From Pseudomonas palmensis (GTDB lineage: Bacteria; Pseudomonadota; Gammaproteobacteria; Pseudomonadales; Pseudomonadaceae), in assembly GCF_017848315.1 (NCBI RefSeq), contig NZ_JAFKEC010000009.1:62001-126000 (forward strand): a DNA stretch of 64,000 nucleotides. Reading direction: 5' to 3'. Positions 53,530 to 63,427 of this stretch are shown piece after piece. The first letter of the stretch is position 1. Each line of letters starts with the position of its first letter. Below the pieces are notes generated by a model. The model searched no databases. It had not been told where the DNA came from and saw only the letters and a list, made by a program, of their open reading frames with translations. A program made the position numbers and the translations under genes.

Positions 53530-53751
53530 CTGAACTACTCCGGATTTTTATTTTGGAATCGCCTTGTCGGCAGGGCCTCACCAGGCCCCACCTACGCCGC
53601 TTGCGGATTTGTCCTGCAAGTGGCGGACCGACTATAACGCAGCCATTCAACAATTTTCATGACCGGGGCGCTTTTTGCTGAACTTGCGCGGATACGGCAC
53701 ACTAACCTACCGAGCATCTGCTCGAATCCCATTACCCAGGGCACCTACCGA

Positions 53752-56247
53752 ATGACCCGTTCCCCCTTGCGCCGCCTGATCTTCGGCGCCCTGCGCCGAC
53801 TGCTGTACCTGTGGGTGCGCTCCGAAACCATCAACCAGTCATCCTTCTCGCTGAACCTGGACCGCAGCCGTCCGGTGTTCTACGTGCTGCAATCACCCGC
53901 GCTCACCGATCTGGCCGTGCTCGACCGCGAATGCACCAAAGCCGGGCTTCCGCGCCCGGTGCTGCCCGTGGCGGTAGGCCCGGTGATGGAGCCGGCAGCG
54001 TTCTTCTACCTGACCCCCGAACCCGACTGGCTGGGCCGCCACGACAAGCGCGGCGCACCGCCGACGCTGACGCGCCTGGTCAACCTGGTCAGCCAGCACG
54101 CCGAACAGGACGCGCAGATCATTCCGGTCAGCGTGTTCTGGGGCCAGTCGCCGGCCAGCGAATCGAGCCCGTGGAAGCTGCTGTTCGCCGACAGCTGGGC
54201 CGTCACCGGGCGCCTGCGCCGGCTGCTTACCGTGCTGATCCTGGGGCGCAAGACCCGCGTGCAGTTTTCCGCGCCGATCCATCTGCGTGAGCTGGTCGAG
54301 CACAACAAGGGCCACGAGCGCACCGTGCGCATGGCCCAGCGCCTGCTGCGGGTGCATTTTCGCAACCTCAAGACCGCCGTCATCGGCCCCGACATCTCGC
54401 ACCGGCGCAACCTGGTCAAGGGCCTGATCCACGACCCGCTGGTACGCCAGGCCATCAGCGACGAGGCCCAGCGCGAGAACATCCCGCTGGCCAAGGCCGA
54501 GGCCCAGGCCCTGCGCTATGGCAACGAGATCGCCTCGGACTACACCTACACCGCCATCCGCTTCCTCGAAGTGGTGCTGAGCTGGTTCTGGAACAAGATC
54601 TACGACGGCATCAAGGTCAACCATATCGAACAGGTGCAAGGCATCGCGCCGGGGCACGAGGTGATCTACGTGCCCTGCCATCGCAGCCACATCGACTACC
54701 TGCTGCTGTCGTACCTGCTGTTTCGCAACGGCCTGACGCCGCCGCACATCGCCGCCGGCATCAACCTCAACATGCCGGTGATCGGCAGCCTGCTGCGCCG
54801 CGGCGGTGCGTTCTTCATGCGCCGCACCTTCAAGGGCAACCCGCTGTACACCGCGGTGTTCAACGAGTACCTGCACACCCTGTTCACCAAGGGCTTCCCG
54901 GTGGAGTACTTCGTCGAGGGCGGGCGCTCGCGCACCGGGCGCATGCTGCAGCCCAAGACCGGTATGCTGGCGATCACCCTGCGCAGTTTTCTGCGTTCCT
55001 CGCGCACCCCGATCGTGTTCGTGCCGGTGTACATCGGCTACGAGCGCGTGCTCGAAGGCCGCACCTACCTGGGCGAGCTGCGCGGGGCGAGCAAGAAGAA
55101 GGAATCGATCTTCGACATCTTCAAGGTCATCGGCGCGCTCAAGCAGCGCTTCGGCCAGGTGGCCGTGAACTTCGGCGAGCCGATCCGCCTGGCCAGCTTC
55201 CTCGACCAGCAGCAACCAGGCTGGCGCGAACAGGACCACAGCCCGCAGTTCCGCCCGGCCTGGCTCAACGAAACCACCTCGCGCCTGGGCGAGAAGGTCG
55301 CGCAGCACCTGAACGAGGCCGCCGCGATCAACCCGGTCAACCTGGTGGCCCTGGCGCTGCTGTCCACCAGCCGCCTGGCCCTGGACGAACGCGCCCTGGC
55401 GCGGGTACTGGACCTGTACCTGGCGCTGCTGCGCCAGGTGCCCTACTCGGCCCATACCACCCTGCCCGAAGGCGACGGCCTGGCGCTGATCGGCCACGTG
55501 CGCGGCATGGACCTGCTGGCCGAGCAGCAGGACGCGCTGGGGCGCATCCTGTACCTGGATGAAAACAACGCGGTACTGATGACCTACTACCGCAACAACG
55601 TACTGCACATCTTCGCCCTGCCGGCGCTGCTGGCAAGCTTCTTCCAGAGCAGCTCGCGCATCAGCCGCGAACTGATCGGCCGCTACACCCACGCGCTGTA
55701 CCCGTATCTGCAGTCGGAGTTGTTCATCCGCTGGGATGCCCAGGAGCTCGACGGGGTGATCGACCAGTGGCTGGAGGCATTCGTCGAACAGGGCCTGCTG
55801 CGTTTCGAGAACGGCGTGTACCTGCGCCCGGCCCCGAGTTCGCGCCAGTTCGTGCTGCTGACCCTGCTGGCGCGGGCCATCACCCAGACCCTGCAGCGCT
55901 TCTACATGGCCACCGCGCTGCTGCTCAACAGCGGCCAGCACACCCTCAGCGCCGAAGAGCTGGAAGACCTGTGCGTGGTCATGGCCCAGCGCCTGTCGAT
56001 CCTGCATGGCCTGAACGCCCCGGAGTTCTTCGACAAGAGCCTGTTCCGCCACTTCATCCAGACCCAGATCGAACAGGGCGTGCTGCGCCCGGATGCGGCG
56101 GGCAAGCTCGGCTACCATGAAAAACTCAGCGAGCTGGCCGAAGGCGCCGCCAAGCGCGTGCTGTCGGCCGAGGTGCGCCTGTCGATCCGCCAGGTGGCCT
56201 TGCAGCGCAGCGACGAAACCACCGAACACACCGAGCAACAAGTCTGA
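53752..56247 (+). CDS. plsB: Glycerol-3-phosphate 1-O-acyltransferase PlsB
   Basis: The 831-residue inner-membrane enzyme acylates glycerol 3-phosphate, the first step of phospholipid synthesis. The acyltransferase motif [16 protein letters not shown] (HX4D) lies near residue 310, motif II follows with [17 protein letters not shown], and motif III is [19 protein letters not shown]. The ATG at 53752 fits the family; an open extension to 53659 does not. It is divergent from the cold-shock gene over 222 bases. Confidence 0.96.
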   Translation: MTRSPLRRLIFGALRRLLYLWVRSETINQSSFSLNLDRSRPVFYVLQSPALTDLAVLDRECTKAGLPRPVLPVAVGPVMEPAAFFYLTPEPDWLGRHDKRGAPPTLTRLVNLVSQHAEQDAQIIPVSVFWGQSPASESSPWKLLFADSWAVTGRLRRLLTVLILGRKTRVQFSAPIHLRELVEHNKGHERTVRMAQRLLRVHFRNLKTAVIGPDISHRRNLVKGLIHDPLVRQAISDEAQRENIPLAKAEAQALRYGNEIASDYTYTAIRFLEVVLSWFWNKIYDGIKVNHIEQVQGIAPGHEVIYVPCHRSHIDYLLLSYLLFRNGLTPPHIAAGINLNMPVIGSLLRRGGAFFMRRTFKGNPLYTAVFNEYLHTLFTKGFPVEYFVEGGRSRTGRMLQPKTGMLAITLRSFLRSSRTPIVFVPVYIGYERVLEGRTYLGELRGASKKKESIFDIFKVIGALKQRFGQVAVNFGEPIRLASFLDQQQPGWREQDHSPQFRPAWLNETTSRLGEKVAQHLNEAAAINPVNLVALALLSTSRLALDERALARVLDLYLALLRQVPYSAHTTLPEGDGLALIGHVRGMDLLAEQQDALGRILYLDENNAVLMTYYRNNVLHIFALPALLASFFQSSSRISRELIGRYTHALYPYLQSELFIRWDAQELDGVIDQWLEAFVEQGLLRFENGVYLRPAPSSRQFVLLTLLARAITQTLQRFYMATALLLNSGQHTLSAEELEDLCVVMAQRLSILHGLNAPEFFDKSLFRHFIQTQIEQGVLRPDAAGKLGYHEKLSELAEGAAKRVLSAEVRLSIRQVALQRSDETTEHTEQQV

Positions 56248-56260
56248 ACAGGAGTACACG

Positions 56261-56659
56261 ATGAAGAAATTGACCCTGGCTGTGCTGGGCAGCCTGCTGG
56301 CCGCCTGCAGCAGCACCCCGTCACCCTCCAAGGCCAGCCTGGACGGCGAGGTGTTCTACCTGCAGCGCATCGCCCTGCCACCGGCAGCCACCCTGAGCGT
56401 CAGCCTGCAGGACGTGTCGCTGGCCGATGCGCCAGCTGTCACCCTGGCCAACCAGAGCGGCCCGGTAAAAGGCCAGGTGCCCCTGCCGTTTCACCTGAGC
56501 TACGACCCGGCACAGGTCAAGCCGGGCCACCGCTATGCCGTGAGCGCGCGCATCGAGCTGGACGGTAAGCTGCTGTTCATCAACACCGAACACCACGGCG
56601 TGCAGCTGGACGGTAGCGACGCCCAGCCTGTACGAATCAAGGTCGACGCCGTTCGCTGA
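56261..56659 (+). CDS. YbaY-family lipoprotein
   Basis: The 132-residue protein begins with a lipoprotein signal (MKKLTLAVLGSLLAACSS, lipobox LLAA-Cys16). The rest is a beta-rich YbaY/YscW-like domain: GEVFYLQRIALPPAATLSV, SLQDVSLADAPAVTLA and GHRYAVSARIELDGKLLF. AGGAG lies six bases upstream. It follows plsB by 13 bases, so it is probably co-transcribed. The role of the family is not well established. Confidence 0.9.
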   Translation: MKKLTLAVLGSLLAACSSTPSPSKASLDGEVFYLQRIALPPAATLSVSLQDVSLADAPAVTLANQSGPVKGQVPLPFHLSYDPAQVKPGHRYAVSARIELDGKLLFINTEHHGVQLDGSDAQPVRIKVDAVR

Positions 56660-56691
56660 TCCCCTTTTTGCCTTTGGATAAGGATGCTGCC

Positions 56692-57381
56692 ATGTTCCGC
56701 CCTGCTCTTACCTTTACCGGCCTGTGTGCCGGCCTGCTGTTGTCGGCCAGTGCGCTGGCCCTGTCGCTCGGCGACCTGTCGCAGAAGGACGCCACCGGCG
56801 GCCTCAAGGATGCCCTGACCCAAGGTGCGCAGATTGCCGTCAAGCAACTGGGCACCCCAGGCGGCTTCAGCAACAACCCGGACGTGCGCATCGAGCTGCC
56901 GGGCAACCTGGGCAAGGCTGCCAAGGCCATGAAGAAATTCGGTATGGGCGCCGAGGTCGACCAGCTCGAAGCCAGCATGAACAAGGCGGCCGAGGCGGCA
57001 GTACCGCAGGCCCAGGCGTTGCTGGTGGATGCGGTCAAGAAGATGAGCGTGGCCGACGCCAAGGGTATTCTCAGCGGTGGCAACGATTCGGCCACCCAGT
57101 ACCTGAACAAGACCAGCCGCGAGCAGATCCGTGCCAAGTTCCTGCCCATCGTCAAGCAGGCCACCGACCAGGTCGGCCTGGCCAAGCAGTACAACAGCTT
57201 TGCCGGGCAGGCCTCGTCGCTGGGCCTGCTGGACAGCAAGAACGCCAACGTCGAGGGTTATGTGACCGAACAAGCGCTGGATGGCCTGTTCGAGATGATC
57301 GGCAAGCAGGAAGCGACGATCCGCCAGAACCCGGCGGCCGCGGCTACCAGCCTGGCCAAGAAGGTCTTCGGCGCCCTCTAG
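56692..57381 (+). CDS. Secreted DUF4197-type protein
   Basis: The 229-residue protein has a signal peptide (cleavage near ALA, residue 23) and an all-helical body with the DUF4197 pattern: GLKDALTQGAQIAVKQLG, MKKMSVADAKGILSGG-like helices (here VKKMSVADAKGILSGGNDSA) and the end LDGLFEMIGKQEATIRQNP. AAGGA lies upstream of the ATG. It follows the YbaY gene by 32 bases and precedes a REP pair. The function is unknown; periplasmic location is inferred. Confidence 0.88.
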   Translation: MFRPALTFTGLCAGLLLSASALALSLGDLSQKDATGGLKDALTQGAQIAVKQLGTPGGFSNNPDVRIELPGNLGKAAKAMKKFGMGAEVDQLEASMNKAAEAAVPQAQALLVDAVKKMSVADAKGILSGGNDSATQYLNKTSREQIRAKFLPIVKQATDQVGLAKQYNSFAGQASSLGLLDSKNANVEGYVTEQALDGLFEMIGKQEATIRQNPAAAATSLAKKVFGAL

Positions 57382-57386
57382 GGCCC

Positions 57387-57452
57387 TTCGCCGGCAAGGC
57401 CGGCTCCTACAGGATGCGCAGTGCCCCCGTAGGAGCCGGCCTTGCCGGCGAA
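57387..57452. repeat. REP pair (perfect 24-base inverted repeat)
   Basis: TTCGCCGGCAAG plus GCCGGCTCCTAC (57387-57410) pairs perfectly with 57429-57452 around 18 bases. It lies between the convergent DUF4197 and RND pump genes and shares its core with the REP before tilS. Confidence 0.9.
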
Positions 57453-57459
57453 CGCCTTC

Positions 57460-60400
57460 TCAGGGCTTGCGCACCTTGAACCACGCCGCATACAGCGCCG
57501 GCAGGAACAGCAGCGTCAACGCCGTGGCCACGATCAGCCCGCCCATGATCGCCACCGCCATCGGCCCGAAGAACACGCTGCGCGACAGCGGAATCATCGC
57601 CAGCACCGCCGCCAGCGCGGTCAGCACGATCGGCCGGAAGCGCCGCACCGTGGCCTCGATGATCGCCTGCCAACGGTCCAGCCCGGCCGCGATGTCCTGC
57701 TCGATCTGGTCCACCAGAATCACCGAGTTGCGCATGATCATCCCCGACAGCGCAATGGTGCCCAGCATCGCCACGAAGCCGAACGGCTGACGGAACACCA
57801 TCAGGAACAGCACCACCCCGATCAGCCCCAATGGCGCGGTGAGGAACACCATCACCGTGCGCGAGAAGCTGCGCAACTGCACCATCAGCAAGCTCAACAC
57901 CACCACGATGAACAGTGGCACCCCGGCATTCACCGAGTTCTGCCCGCGGGTCGAATCCTCCACCGTACCGCCCACTTCCAGCAGGTAGCCATCCGGCAGC
58001 TCGGCACGCACCGGCTCCAGGGTCGGCAGTATCTGCTTGACCAGGGTCGCCGGCTGCTCCTTGCCATAGATGTCGGCACGTACCGTCACCGTCGGCAGGC
58101 GATTACGGTGCCAGATGATGCCTTCCTCGAAGCCGTACTCCAGCGTCGCCACCTGCGACAGCGCAACGCTGCGCCCATTCTCGGTGGGCACCGCCAGGCT
58201 CGACAGGTTGGTCAGCTCGGTGCGTTCCTGGCGCGTGCCGCGCAGCAGGATCTCGATCAGCTCGTTGTCTTCGCGGAACTGGCTGACCGACGAACCGGTC
58301 AGCGAGCTTTGCAGGAACTTGGCCAGGTGCGCGGTGCTGATCCCCAGGGCCCGGGCACGGTCCTGGTCGATACTCAGGTAGATCACCTTGCTCGGCTCTT
58401 CCCAGTCCAGGTGCACGTTCACCACATGCGGGTTCTCGCGCACCCGGGCCGCCACCTTGCGCGCCAGTGCACGCACTTCCTCGATGTGCTCGCCGGTGAC
58501 CCGGAACTGCACCGGGTAGCCCACGGGCGGGCCGTTTTCCAGGCGCGTGACCCGCGAACGCAGGTCCGGGAACTGCTCGTTCAGGGTCTCGATCAGCCAG
58601 CTGCGCAGCGCCTCGCGCTCCTCGATGGTCTTGGCCAGCACCACGAACTGGGCGAAGCTGGTTGCCGGCAACTGCTGGTCCAGGGGCAGGTAGAAGCGCG
58701 GCGAGCCGGTGCCCACGTAGGCCACATAGTTGTCGATGCCGGCGCGCTCCTTGAGCAGGGCCTCCAGGCGCGTGACCTGCTCGGCGGTGTTGCTCAGCGA
58801 GGCGCCCTCGGCCAGCTTCAGGTCGACCATCAGCTCCAGCCGTCCGGAGGCCGGGAAGAACTGCTGGGGCACGAAGCGAAACGACAGCACGCTGAGCACG
58901 AACAGGCCCAGGGTCGCCACGATCACCGTCTTGCGGTGCGCCACGCACCAGCCCACCAGCCGCCGTACACGCTGGTAGAACGGCGTGCCATAGGGGTCGG
59001 TGGCGCCATCGGTGGTGCCGTGCTTGGCCGCGTGCAGCTTGGCCAGGTCTGGCAGCAGCCGCTCGCCCAGGTACGGCACGAACACCACGGCGGCGATCCA
59101 CGAGGCAATCAGGGCAATGGTCACCACCTGGAAGATCGAGCGTGTGTACTCGCCCGTGCCCGACTGCGCCGTGGCAATCGGCAGAAAGCCCGCCGCTGTG
59201 ATCAGGGTGCCGGTGAGCATCGGGAAGGCGGTGCTGGTCCAGGCGTAGCTGGCGGCCTTGAAGCGATCGAAGCCCTGCTCCATCTTGATCGCCATCATCT
59301 CCACCGCAATGATCGCGTCATCCACCAACAGCCCCAGCGCCAGCACCAGCGCCCCCAGGGAAATCTTGTGCAGGCCGATCCCGAGGTAATACATCGCGGC
59401 AAACGTCATCGCCAGCACCAGCGGAATCGCCAGCGCCACCACCAGGCCGGTGCGCATGCCCAGCGAGAAGAAGCTCACCAGCAGCACGATGGCCAGTGCT
59501 TCCACCAGCACCTGCACGAACTCGCCTACCCCGGTTTTCACGGCGGCCGGCTGGTCGGATACCTTGCGCAGCTGCATGCCGGCCGGCAGATTGGCCGAGA
59601 TACGGGCAAACTCGACCTCAAGGGCCTTGCCCAGCACCAGGATGTCACCACCGGCCTTCATCGATACCGCCAGGCCGATGGCGTCTTCGCCCATGAAGCG
59701 CATGCGTGGCGCGGGCGGATCGTTGAAACCGCGGCGCACATCGGCCACATCGCTGATACGGAAGGTGCGCTCGCCCACCCGAATGGGGAACTGCTCGATC
59801 TGCTCCACCGTCTCGAAACGCCCGCTCACGCGCAGTTGCAGGCGCTCGCTGGGAGTTTCGAAAAAGCCTGCGGTGGTCACCGCATTCTGTTCCTCCAGCG
59901 CCTGCTGCACGGCTTCAAGCGGCAGGCCCAGGGTCGCCAGCTTGAGGTTCGACAGCTCGATCCAGATCTTCTCGTCCTGCAGGCCGAGCAGCTCGACCTT
60001 GCCCACATCCTTTACCCGTTGCAGCTGGATCTGCACGCGGTCGGCGTAGTCCTTGAGCACCGCGTAGTCGAAGCCTTCACCGGTCAGTGCATAGATATTG
60101 CCGAAGGTGGTGCCGAACTCGTCGTTGAAGAACGGCCCCTGGATACCCGGCGGCAAGGTGTGGCGAATGTCCGCGACCTTCTTGCGGATCTGGTACCACA
60201 GCTCGGGAACATCCTTGGAATGCATCGAGTCGCGGGCCATGAAAGTGACCTGGGACTCACCAGGGCGCGAGAACGAGACGATCTTCTCGTACTCGCCTGT
60301 CTCCATCAGCTTCTTCTCGATGCGTTCGGTGACCTGGCGCGAGACTTCCTCGGCGCTCGCCCCCGGCCAGTTGGTCTTGATCACCATGGCCTTGAAGGTG

Positions 60401-60525
60401 AACGGCGGGTCTTCGCTCTGGCCCAGCTTGGTATACGAAAGCGTGCCGACCAGGGCCAGCAGCACCATCAGGAACAGCACGATCTGGCGATTGCGCAGCG
60501 CCCAGGCGGAAAGGTTGAAACCCAT
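57460..60525 (-). CDS. RND multidrug efflux permease (HAE1 family)
   Basis: The 1021-residue inner-membrane proton-drug antiporter has the standard layout: an N-terminal membrane helix (LFLMVLLALVGTLSYTKLG), a large porter loop, six helices with the proton-relay Asp pair in LGLLVDDAIIAVEMMAIK, then a second loop and helix set. It lacks the AcrB/MexB hallmarks of the classic Pseudomonas pumps and looks closer to VexF/TriC-like HAE1 members. It follows its adaptor by six bases. No outer-membrane factor gene is nearby, so it must borrow one. The substrate is unknown. Confidence 0.94.
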   Translation of the reverse strand: MGFNLSAWALRNRQIVLFLMVLLALVGTLSYTKLGQSEDPPFTFKAMVIKTNWPGASAEEVSRQVTERIEKKLMETGEYEKIVSFSRPGESQVTFMARDSMHSKDVPELWYQIRKKVADIRHTLPPGIQGPFFNDEFGTTFGNIYALTGEGFDYAVLKDYADRVQIQLQRVKDVGKVELLGLQDEKIWIELSNLKLATLGLPLEAVQQALEEQNAVTTAGFFETPSERLQLRVSGRFETVEQIEQFPIRVGERTFRISDVADVRRGFNDPPAPRMRFMGEDAIGLAVSMKAGGDILVLGKALEVEFARISANLPAGMQLRKVSDQPAAVKTGVGEFVQVLVEALAIVLLVSFFSLGMRTGLVVALAIPLVLAMTFAAMYYLGIGLHKISLGALVLALGLLVDDAIIAVEMMAIKMEQGFDRFKAASYAWTSTAFPMLTGTLITAAGFLPIATAQSGTGEYTRSIFQVVTIALIASWIAAVVFVPYLGERLLPDLAKLHAAKHGTTDGATDPYGTPFYQRVRRLVGWCVAHRKTVIVATLGLFVLSVLSFRFVPQQFFPASGRLELMVDLKLAEGASLSNTAEQVTRLEALLKERAGIDNYVAYVGTGSPRFYLPLDQQLPATSFAQFVVLAKTIEEREALRSWLIETLNEQFPDLRSRVTRLENGPPVGYPVQFRVTGEHIEEVRALARKVAARVRENPHVVNVHLDWEEPSKVIYLSIDQDRARALGISTAHLAKFLQSSLTGSSVSQFREDNELIEILLRGTRQERTELTNLSSLAVPTENGRSVALSQVATLEYGFEEGIIWHRNRLPTVTVRADIYGKEQPATLVKQILPTLEPVRAELPDGYLLEVGGTVEDSTRGQNSVNAGVPLFIVVVLSLLMVQLRSFSRTVMVFLTAPLGLIGVVLFLMVFRQPFGFVAMLGTIALSGMIMRNSVILVDQIEQDIAAGLDRWQAIIEATVRRFRPIVLTALAAVLAMIPLSRSVFFGPMAVAIMGGLIVATALTLLFLPALYAAWFKVRKP

Positions 60526-60531
60526 CGGGAC

Positions 60532-61632
60532 TTACTCCTTGGCCGCCAGATTCACCACGCGATTGGACCGGTCCACCGGTCGTATCTGCTGCCCTTCGTG
60601 CAGCACGTGGCCACCAGCCGCCACCACCCAATCGGTGGGCTTGAGGCCTTCGAGCACCGGCACGCTGGCCTGGCCGTAGGCGCCAACCCGCACCACGGTG
60701 CGCTTGAGCGTATTGTCAGGCTCCACCCGCCACACGTAGGTCTGGCCGTTCTCGGCGCTTAGGGCCGACAGCGGCACTGCCAGCGGCACCTGCTCGGCGT
60801 GCTGGATGAACACCCGTGCGCTCTGCCCCAGTTCTGCGGGTACCTTGCCGGCCGCGAACGCGATGCGCGCAGCGAAGGTACGTGACCGCGGGTCGGCGGC
60901 CGGCGACAGCTCGCGGATGCGACCCTCGAAGCGCGTATCCGGTTGCGACCACAGCTCCACCGACACCGGCTGGCCGACCTTGAAGCGGCCGAAGTTCTGC
61001 TCCGGCAGGCTGATCAGCACCTCGCGCTCGCCATCGGCGGCCAGGGTGAACACGGTCTGCCCGGCAGCCACCACCTGGCCCACCTCGACCTGACGCTTGG
61101 CTACCACCCCGTCCTGTGGCGCGCGCAGCACCGAATAGCCGGCCTGGTTGCCGGCCACATCGAATTCGGCGCGCACCTGGTTGGCTCGCGCCAGGCCTGC
61201 GCGGTACAAGTTTTCGGCGTTGTCGAACTGCGAGCGGCTGACCATCTGGCGTTCCAGCAGGGTCTGGTAGCGGTCGCGCTCGGCCTTGACCAGGCTCAGG
61301 TTGGCCTGGGCCGCTGCCATCTGCGCGCGGCTGGCCTCCAGCTGCAGGCGCACGTCCTGCGGGTCGAGCTCGGCCAATGGCTGGTCGGCCTTGACCCGCT
61401 GGCCCTCCTCCACCAGGCGCTTGCTGACCTTGCCGGGAATACGAAACGCCAACTCCGGCTCGAGCCGGGCGCGCACTTCGCCGGGGTAGCTGTCGACCGC
61501 CGCCGTGGACAGCTGCGGCTGCACCACCATGGCCGGGCGCAGGGTGCTTGGCGGGGGACTCTCCTGCCCGCAGCCGCTCAGCAGCAAGGCAAGGGTAAGC
61601 GGGAATGCAAGGGGCAAGGCATGACGCAACAT
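60532..61632 (-). CDS. RND efflux periplasmic adaptor (membrane fusion protein)
   Basis: The 366-residue lipoprotein has a signal with lipobox LLSG-Cys21. A lipoyl-like and coiled-coil hairpin region (VEEGQRVKADQPLAELDPQD, QLEASRAQMAAAQANLSLV) is followed by the second lipoyl half (LRAPQDGVVAKRQVEVGQVV) and beta-barrel domains. It bridges the permease to an outer-membrane channel. It is the first gene of the two-gene pump operon, divergent from a TetR regulator. Confidence 0.95.
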   Translation of the reverse strand: MLRHALPLAFPLTLALLLSGCGQESPPPSTLRPAMVVQPQLSTAAVDSYPGEVRARLEPELAFRIPGKVSKRLVEEGQRVKADQPLAELDPQDVRLQLEASRAQMAAAQANLSLVKAERDRYQTLLERQMVSRSQFDNAENLYRAGLARANQVRAEFDVAGNQAGYSVLRAPQDGVVAKRQVEVGQVVAAGQTVFTLAADGEREVLISLPEQNFGRFKVGQPVSVELWSQPDTRFEGRIRELSPAADPRSRTFAARIAFAAGKVPAELGQSARVFIQHAEQVPLAVPLSALSAENGQTYVWRVEPDNTLKRTVVRVGAYGQASVPVLEGLKPTDWVVAAGGHVLHEGQQIRPVDRSNRVVNLAAKE

Positions 61633-61668
61633 GATCGAGAACCTTCCGTGAGTAGCGCATCTAATATT

Positions 61669-61684
61669 TATACCGGCGGGTATA
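61669..61684. promoter_or_regulatory. Candidate TetR operator upstream of the efflux operon
   Basis: The palindrome TATACC-GGCG-GGTATA lies 37 bases before the adaptor start. AT-rich flanks (ATT/AAT) extend it. On the minus strand it overlaps a -10-like TATAAA, so a bound repressor would block pump transcription. The remainder of the 280-base divergent gap (61685-61912) shows nothing else I can name. Confidence 0.6.
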
Positions 61685-61912
61685 GTAAATCAGCGCAACG
61701 GCGCCGGGAAGCGATTGTCGGACAGAAATTTCAGGGTCGTCGCACGCACCGAACTGACACCTGGACCTGCCGCTTGGGCCCTCCGTGGAGCCGAAAAAGC
61801 CACTTCCACCCGCCATCACTGGCGCTGATAGGCGTTCAAAGCGCAGATTGCAGCCCCCAGGCGGCGACCACGGTGTACCCTGTACCCCTTAACGAACCTG
61901 TACGTGTCATTC

Positions 61913-62548
61913 ATGCCAAACGAAACCAGCGCCCCCAACGGCCCCGGCCGGCCCAAGGACCTCGCCAAGCGCCAGGCCATCCTCGAGGCGGCCAAAGCCC
62001 TGTTTCTCACCCACGGTTACGCCAACACCAGCATGGATGCGGTCGCGAATGCGGCAGGGGTTTCGAAACTGACGGTCTACAGCCACTTCAACGACAAGGA
62101 GACACTGTTCTCCTCGGCGATCGTGGCCACCTGCACGGCCCAGTTGCCCGAACTGTTCTTCGAACTGACCGAAGGCACGTCGGTGGAGCAGGTCCTGCTG
62201 AACATCGGGCGCGGCTTCCAGGCGCTGATCAACAGCGATCAATCGGTCAAGCTCAGCCGCCTGATCATGGCCCTGGGCACCCAGGACCCCAAGCTCAGCC
62301 AGATCTTCTTCGAAGCCGGCCCGTTGCGCGTGCTGCGCGAGATGGAGGCACTGCTGCAGCGCGTCGACCAGCATGGTCTGCTGCGTATCGAGCAGCCGGC
62401 CAGGGCGGCCGAGCACTTCTTCTGCCTGCTCAAGGGGGCGCCGAACTATCGCCTGCTGCTCGGCTACTCCCCGGCGCTGGACGCCGAGGCTGCCGAGGCA
62501 CATGTGCAGGACGTGGTGGCGGTGTTTTTGCGGGCCTACCGCCCCTAG
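61913..62548 (+). CDS. TetR-family transcriptional regulator of the RND pump
   Basis: The 211-residue protein has an N-terminal helix-turn-helix (AILEAAKALFLTHGYANTSM, then DAVANAAGVSKLTVYSHFNDKE) and a C-terminal ligand-binding domain of the AefR/TetR-C type (LSRLIMALGTQDPKLSQIFF). It is divergent from the adaptor-permease operon, so it likely represses the pump. An in-frame GTG at 61904 is an alternative start; neither has a clear Shine-Dalgarno. The ligand is unknown. Confidence 0.92.
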   Translation: MPNETSAPNGPGRPKDLAKRQAILEAAKALFLTHGYANTSMDAVANAAGVSKLTVYSHFNDKETLFSSAIVATCTAQLPELFFELTEGTSVEQVLLNIGRGFQALINSDQSVKLSRLIMALGTQDPKLSQIFFEAGPLRVLREMEALLQRVDQHGLLRIEQPARAAEHFFCLLKGAPNYRLLLGYSPALDAEAAEAHVQDVVAVFLRAYRP

Positions 62549-63328
62549 TCAGGGCTTGAGGGCTTTCTTGGGGTAGATGTCGTAGCGGCTCGACTTGCCT
62601 TCCAGGCTATGGCTGGGCTTGGGCCCGTCGATGATCGGCGCCTTGCGCGGGCGCTTGACCACCACCCGGTGGCTGGCCAGGGCCAGGGCGGCCTCCAGCA
62701 GTGCCGGGGCATCCAGGTCATCGCCCACCAGCGGGCGGAACACGCGCATCTCCTTTTTCACCAGGGCGCTCTTGTCGCGGTGCGGGAACATCGGATCGAG
62801 GTAGATCACCTGCGGCGGTTCGCCCTGCCAGTCGCGCATGCGCTCGATGGAGTTGCCTGCCAGCAGCTGCATGCGGGCCACGATGGGCCCCACCTCGGCA
62901 TCCGCTGCCGCACGCGCCAGGCCATCCTCGAGCAGCGCCGCCACCAGCGGCTGGCGCTCGATCAGTTGCATCTGGCAGCCCAGGCTGGCCAGCACGAAGG
63001 CGTCCTTGCCCAGCCCTGCCGTGGCATCCAGCACCCGTGGACGCACGCCCTGAGCGATGCCGACCGCCTTGGCGATCATCTGCCCGCTGCCCCCGCCGAA
63101 CACCCGACGATGGGCCGCCGCGCCCTCGACGAAATCCACCCGCACCGGGCCCGGTGCCTGCGGGCCCAACTGCTGGATCTGCAGGCCGGTCTCGCCCACC
63201 TGCACGGCAAAGGCCGCCGACGCATCCTGCAGCGGCAAGCCCAGGCGCACCGCCCAGTGCTCGGCCTGTGCCTGATACTCGGCAGCCAACGCCTCGACCC
63301 GGATACCGCCGTCCGCCAGTTGCTCCAC
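62549..63328 (-). CDS. rsmJ: 16S rRNA (guanine-N2)-methyltransferase RsmJ
   Basis: The 259-residue SAM enzyme (YhiQ family) methylates G1516 of 16S rRNA. The SAM loop is [20 protein letters not shown] and the catalytic DPPY-type motif appears as [19 protein letters not shown]. The end [15 protein letters not shown] is typical. The GTG at 63328 is preceded by AAGGTGAG. It is convergent with the tetR gene, with no gap between the two stops. Confidence 0.95.
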   Translation of the reverse strand: MEQLADGGIRVEALAAEYQAQAEHWAVRLGLPLQDASAAFAVQVGETGLQIQQLGPQAPGPVRVDFVEGAAAHRRVFGGGSGQMIAKAVGIAQGVRPRVLDATAGLGKDAFVLASLGCQMQLIERQPLVAALLEDGLARAAADAEVGPIVARMQLLAGNSIERMRDWQGEPPQVIYLDPMFPHRDKSALVKKEMRVFRPLVGDDLDAPALLEAALALASHRVVVKRPRKAPIIDGPKPSHSLEGKSSRYDIYPKKALKP

Positions 63329-63427
63329 CGCTCACCTTCCCCACACAAAAAAATTAAATGATTGCCGGCCTGTGCCGATAACCGCAGTAATCGCTATTTT
63401 GCCAGACCCGGACAGCCTTCGACTGCC

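Noticed and set aside
53659..53751. 31-codon N-terminal extension of plsB
   Set aside because: No family likeness and no ribosome-binding site; the ATG at 53752 starts the conserved protein.
57442..60762. Long plus-strand open frame (about 1100 codons) rich in His, Gln and Arg
   Set aside because: It is the complement of the RND permease gene; the composition is the usual antisense artefact and no motif is present.
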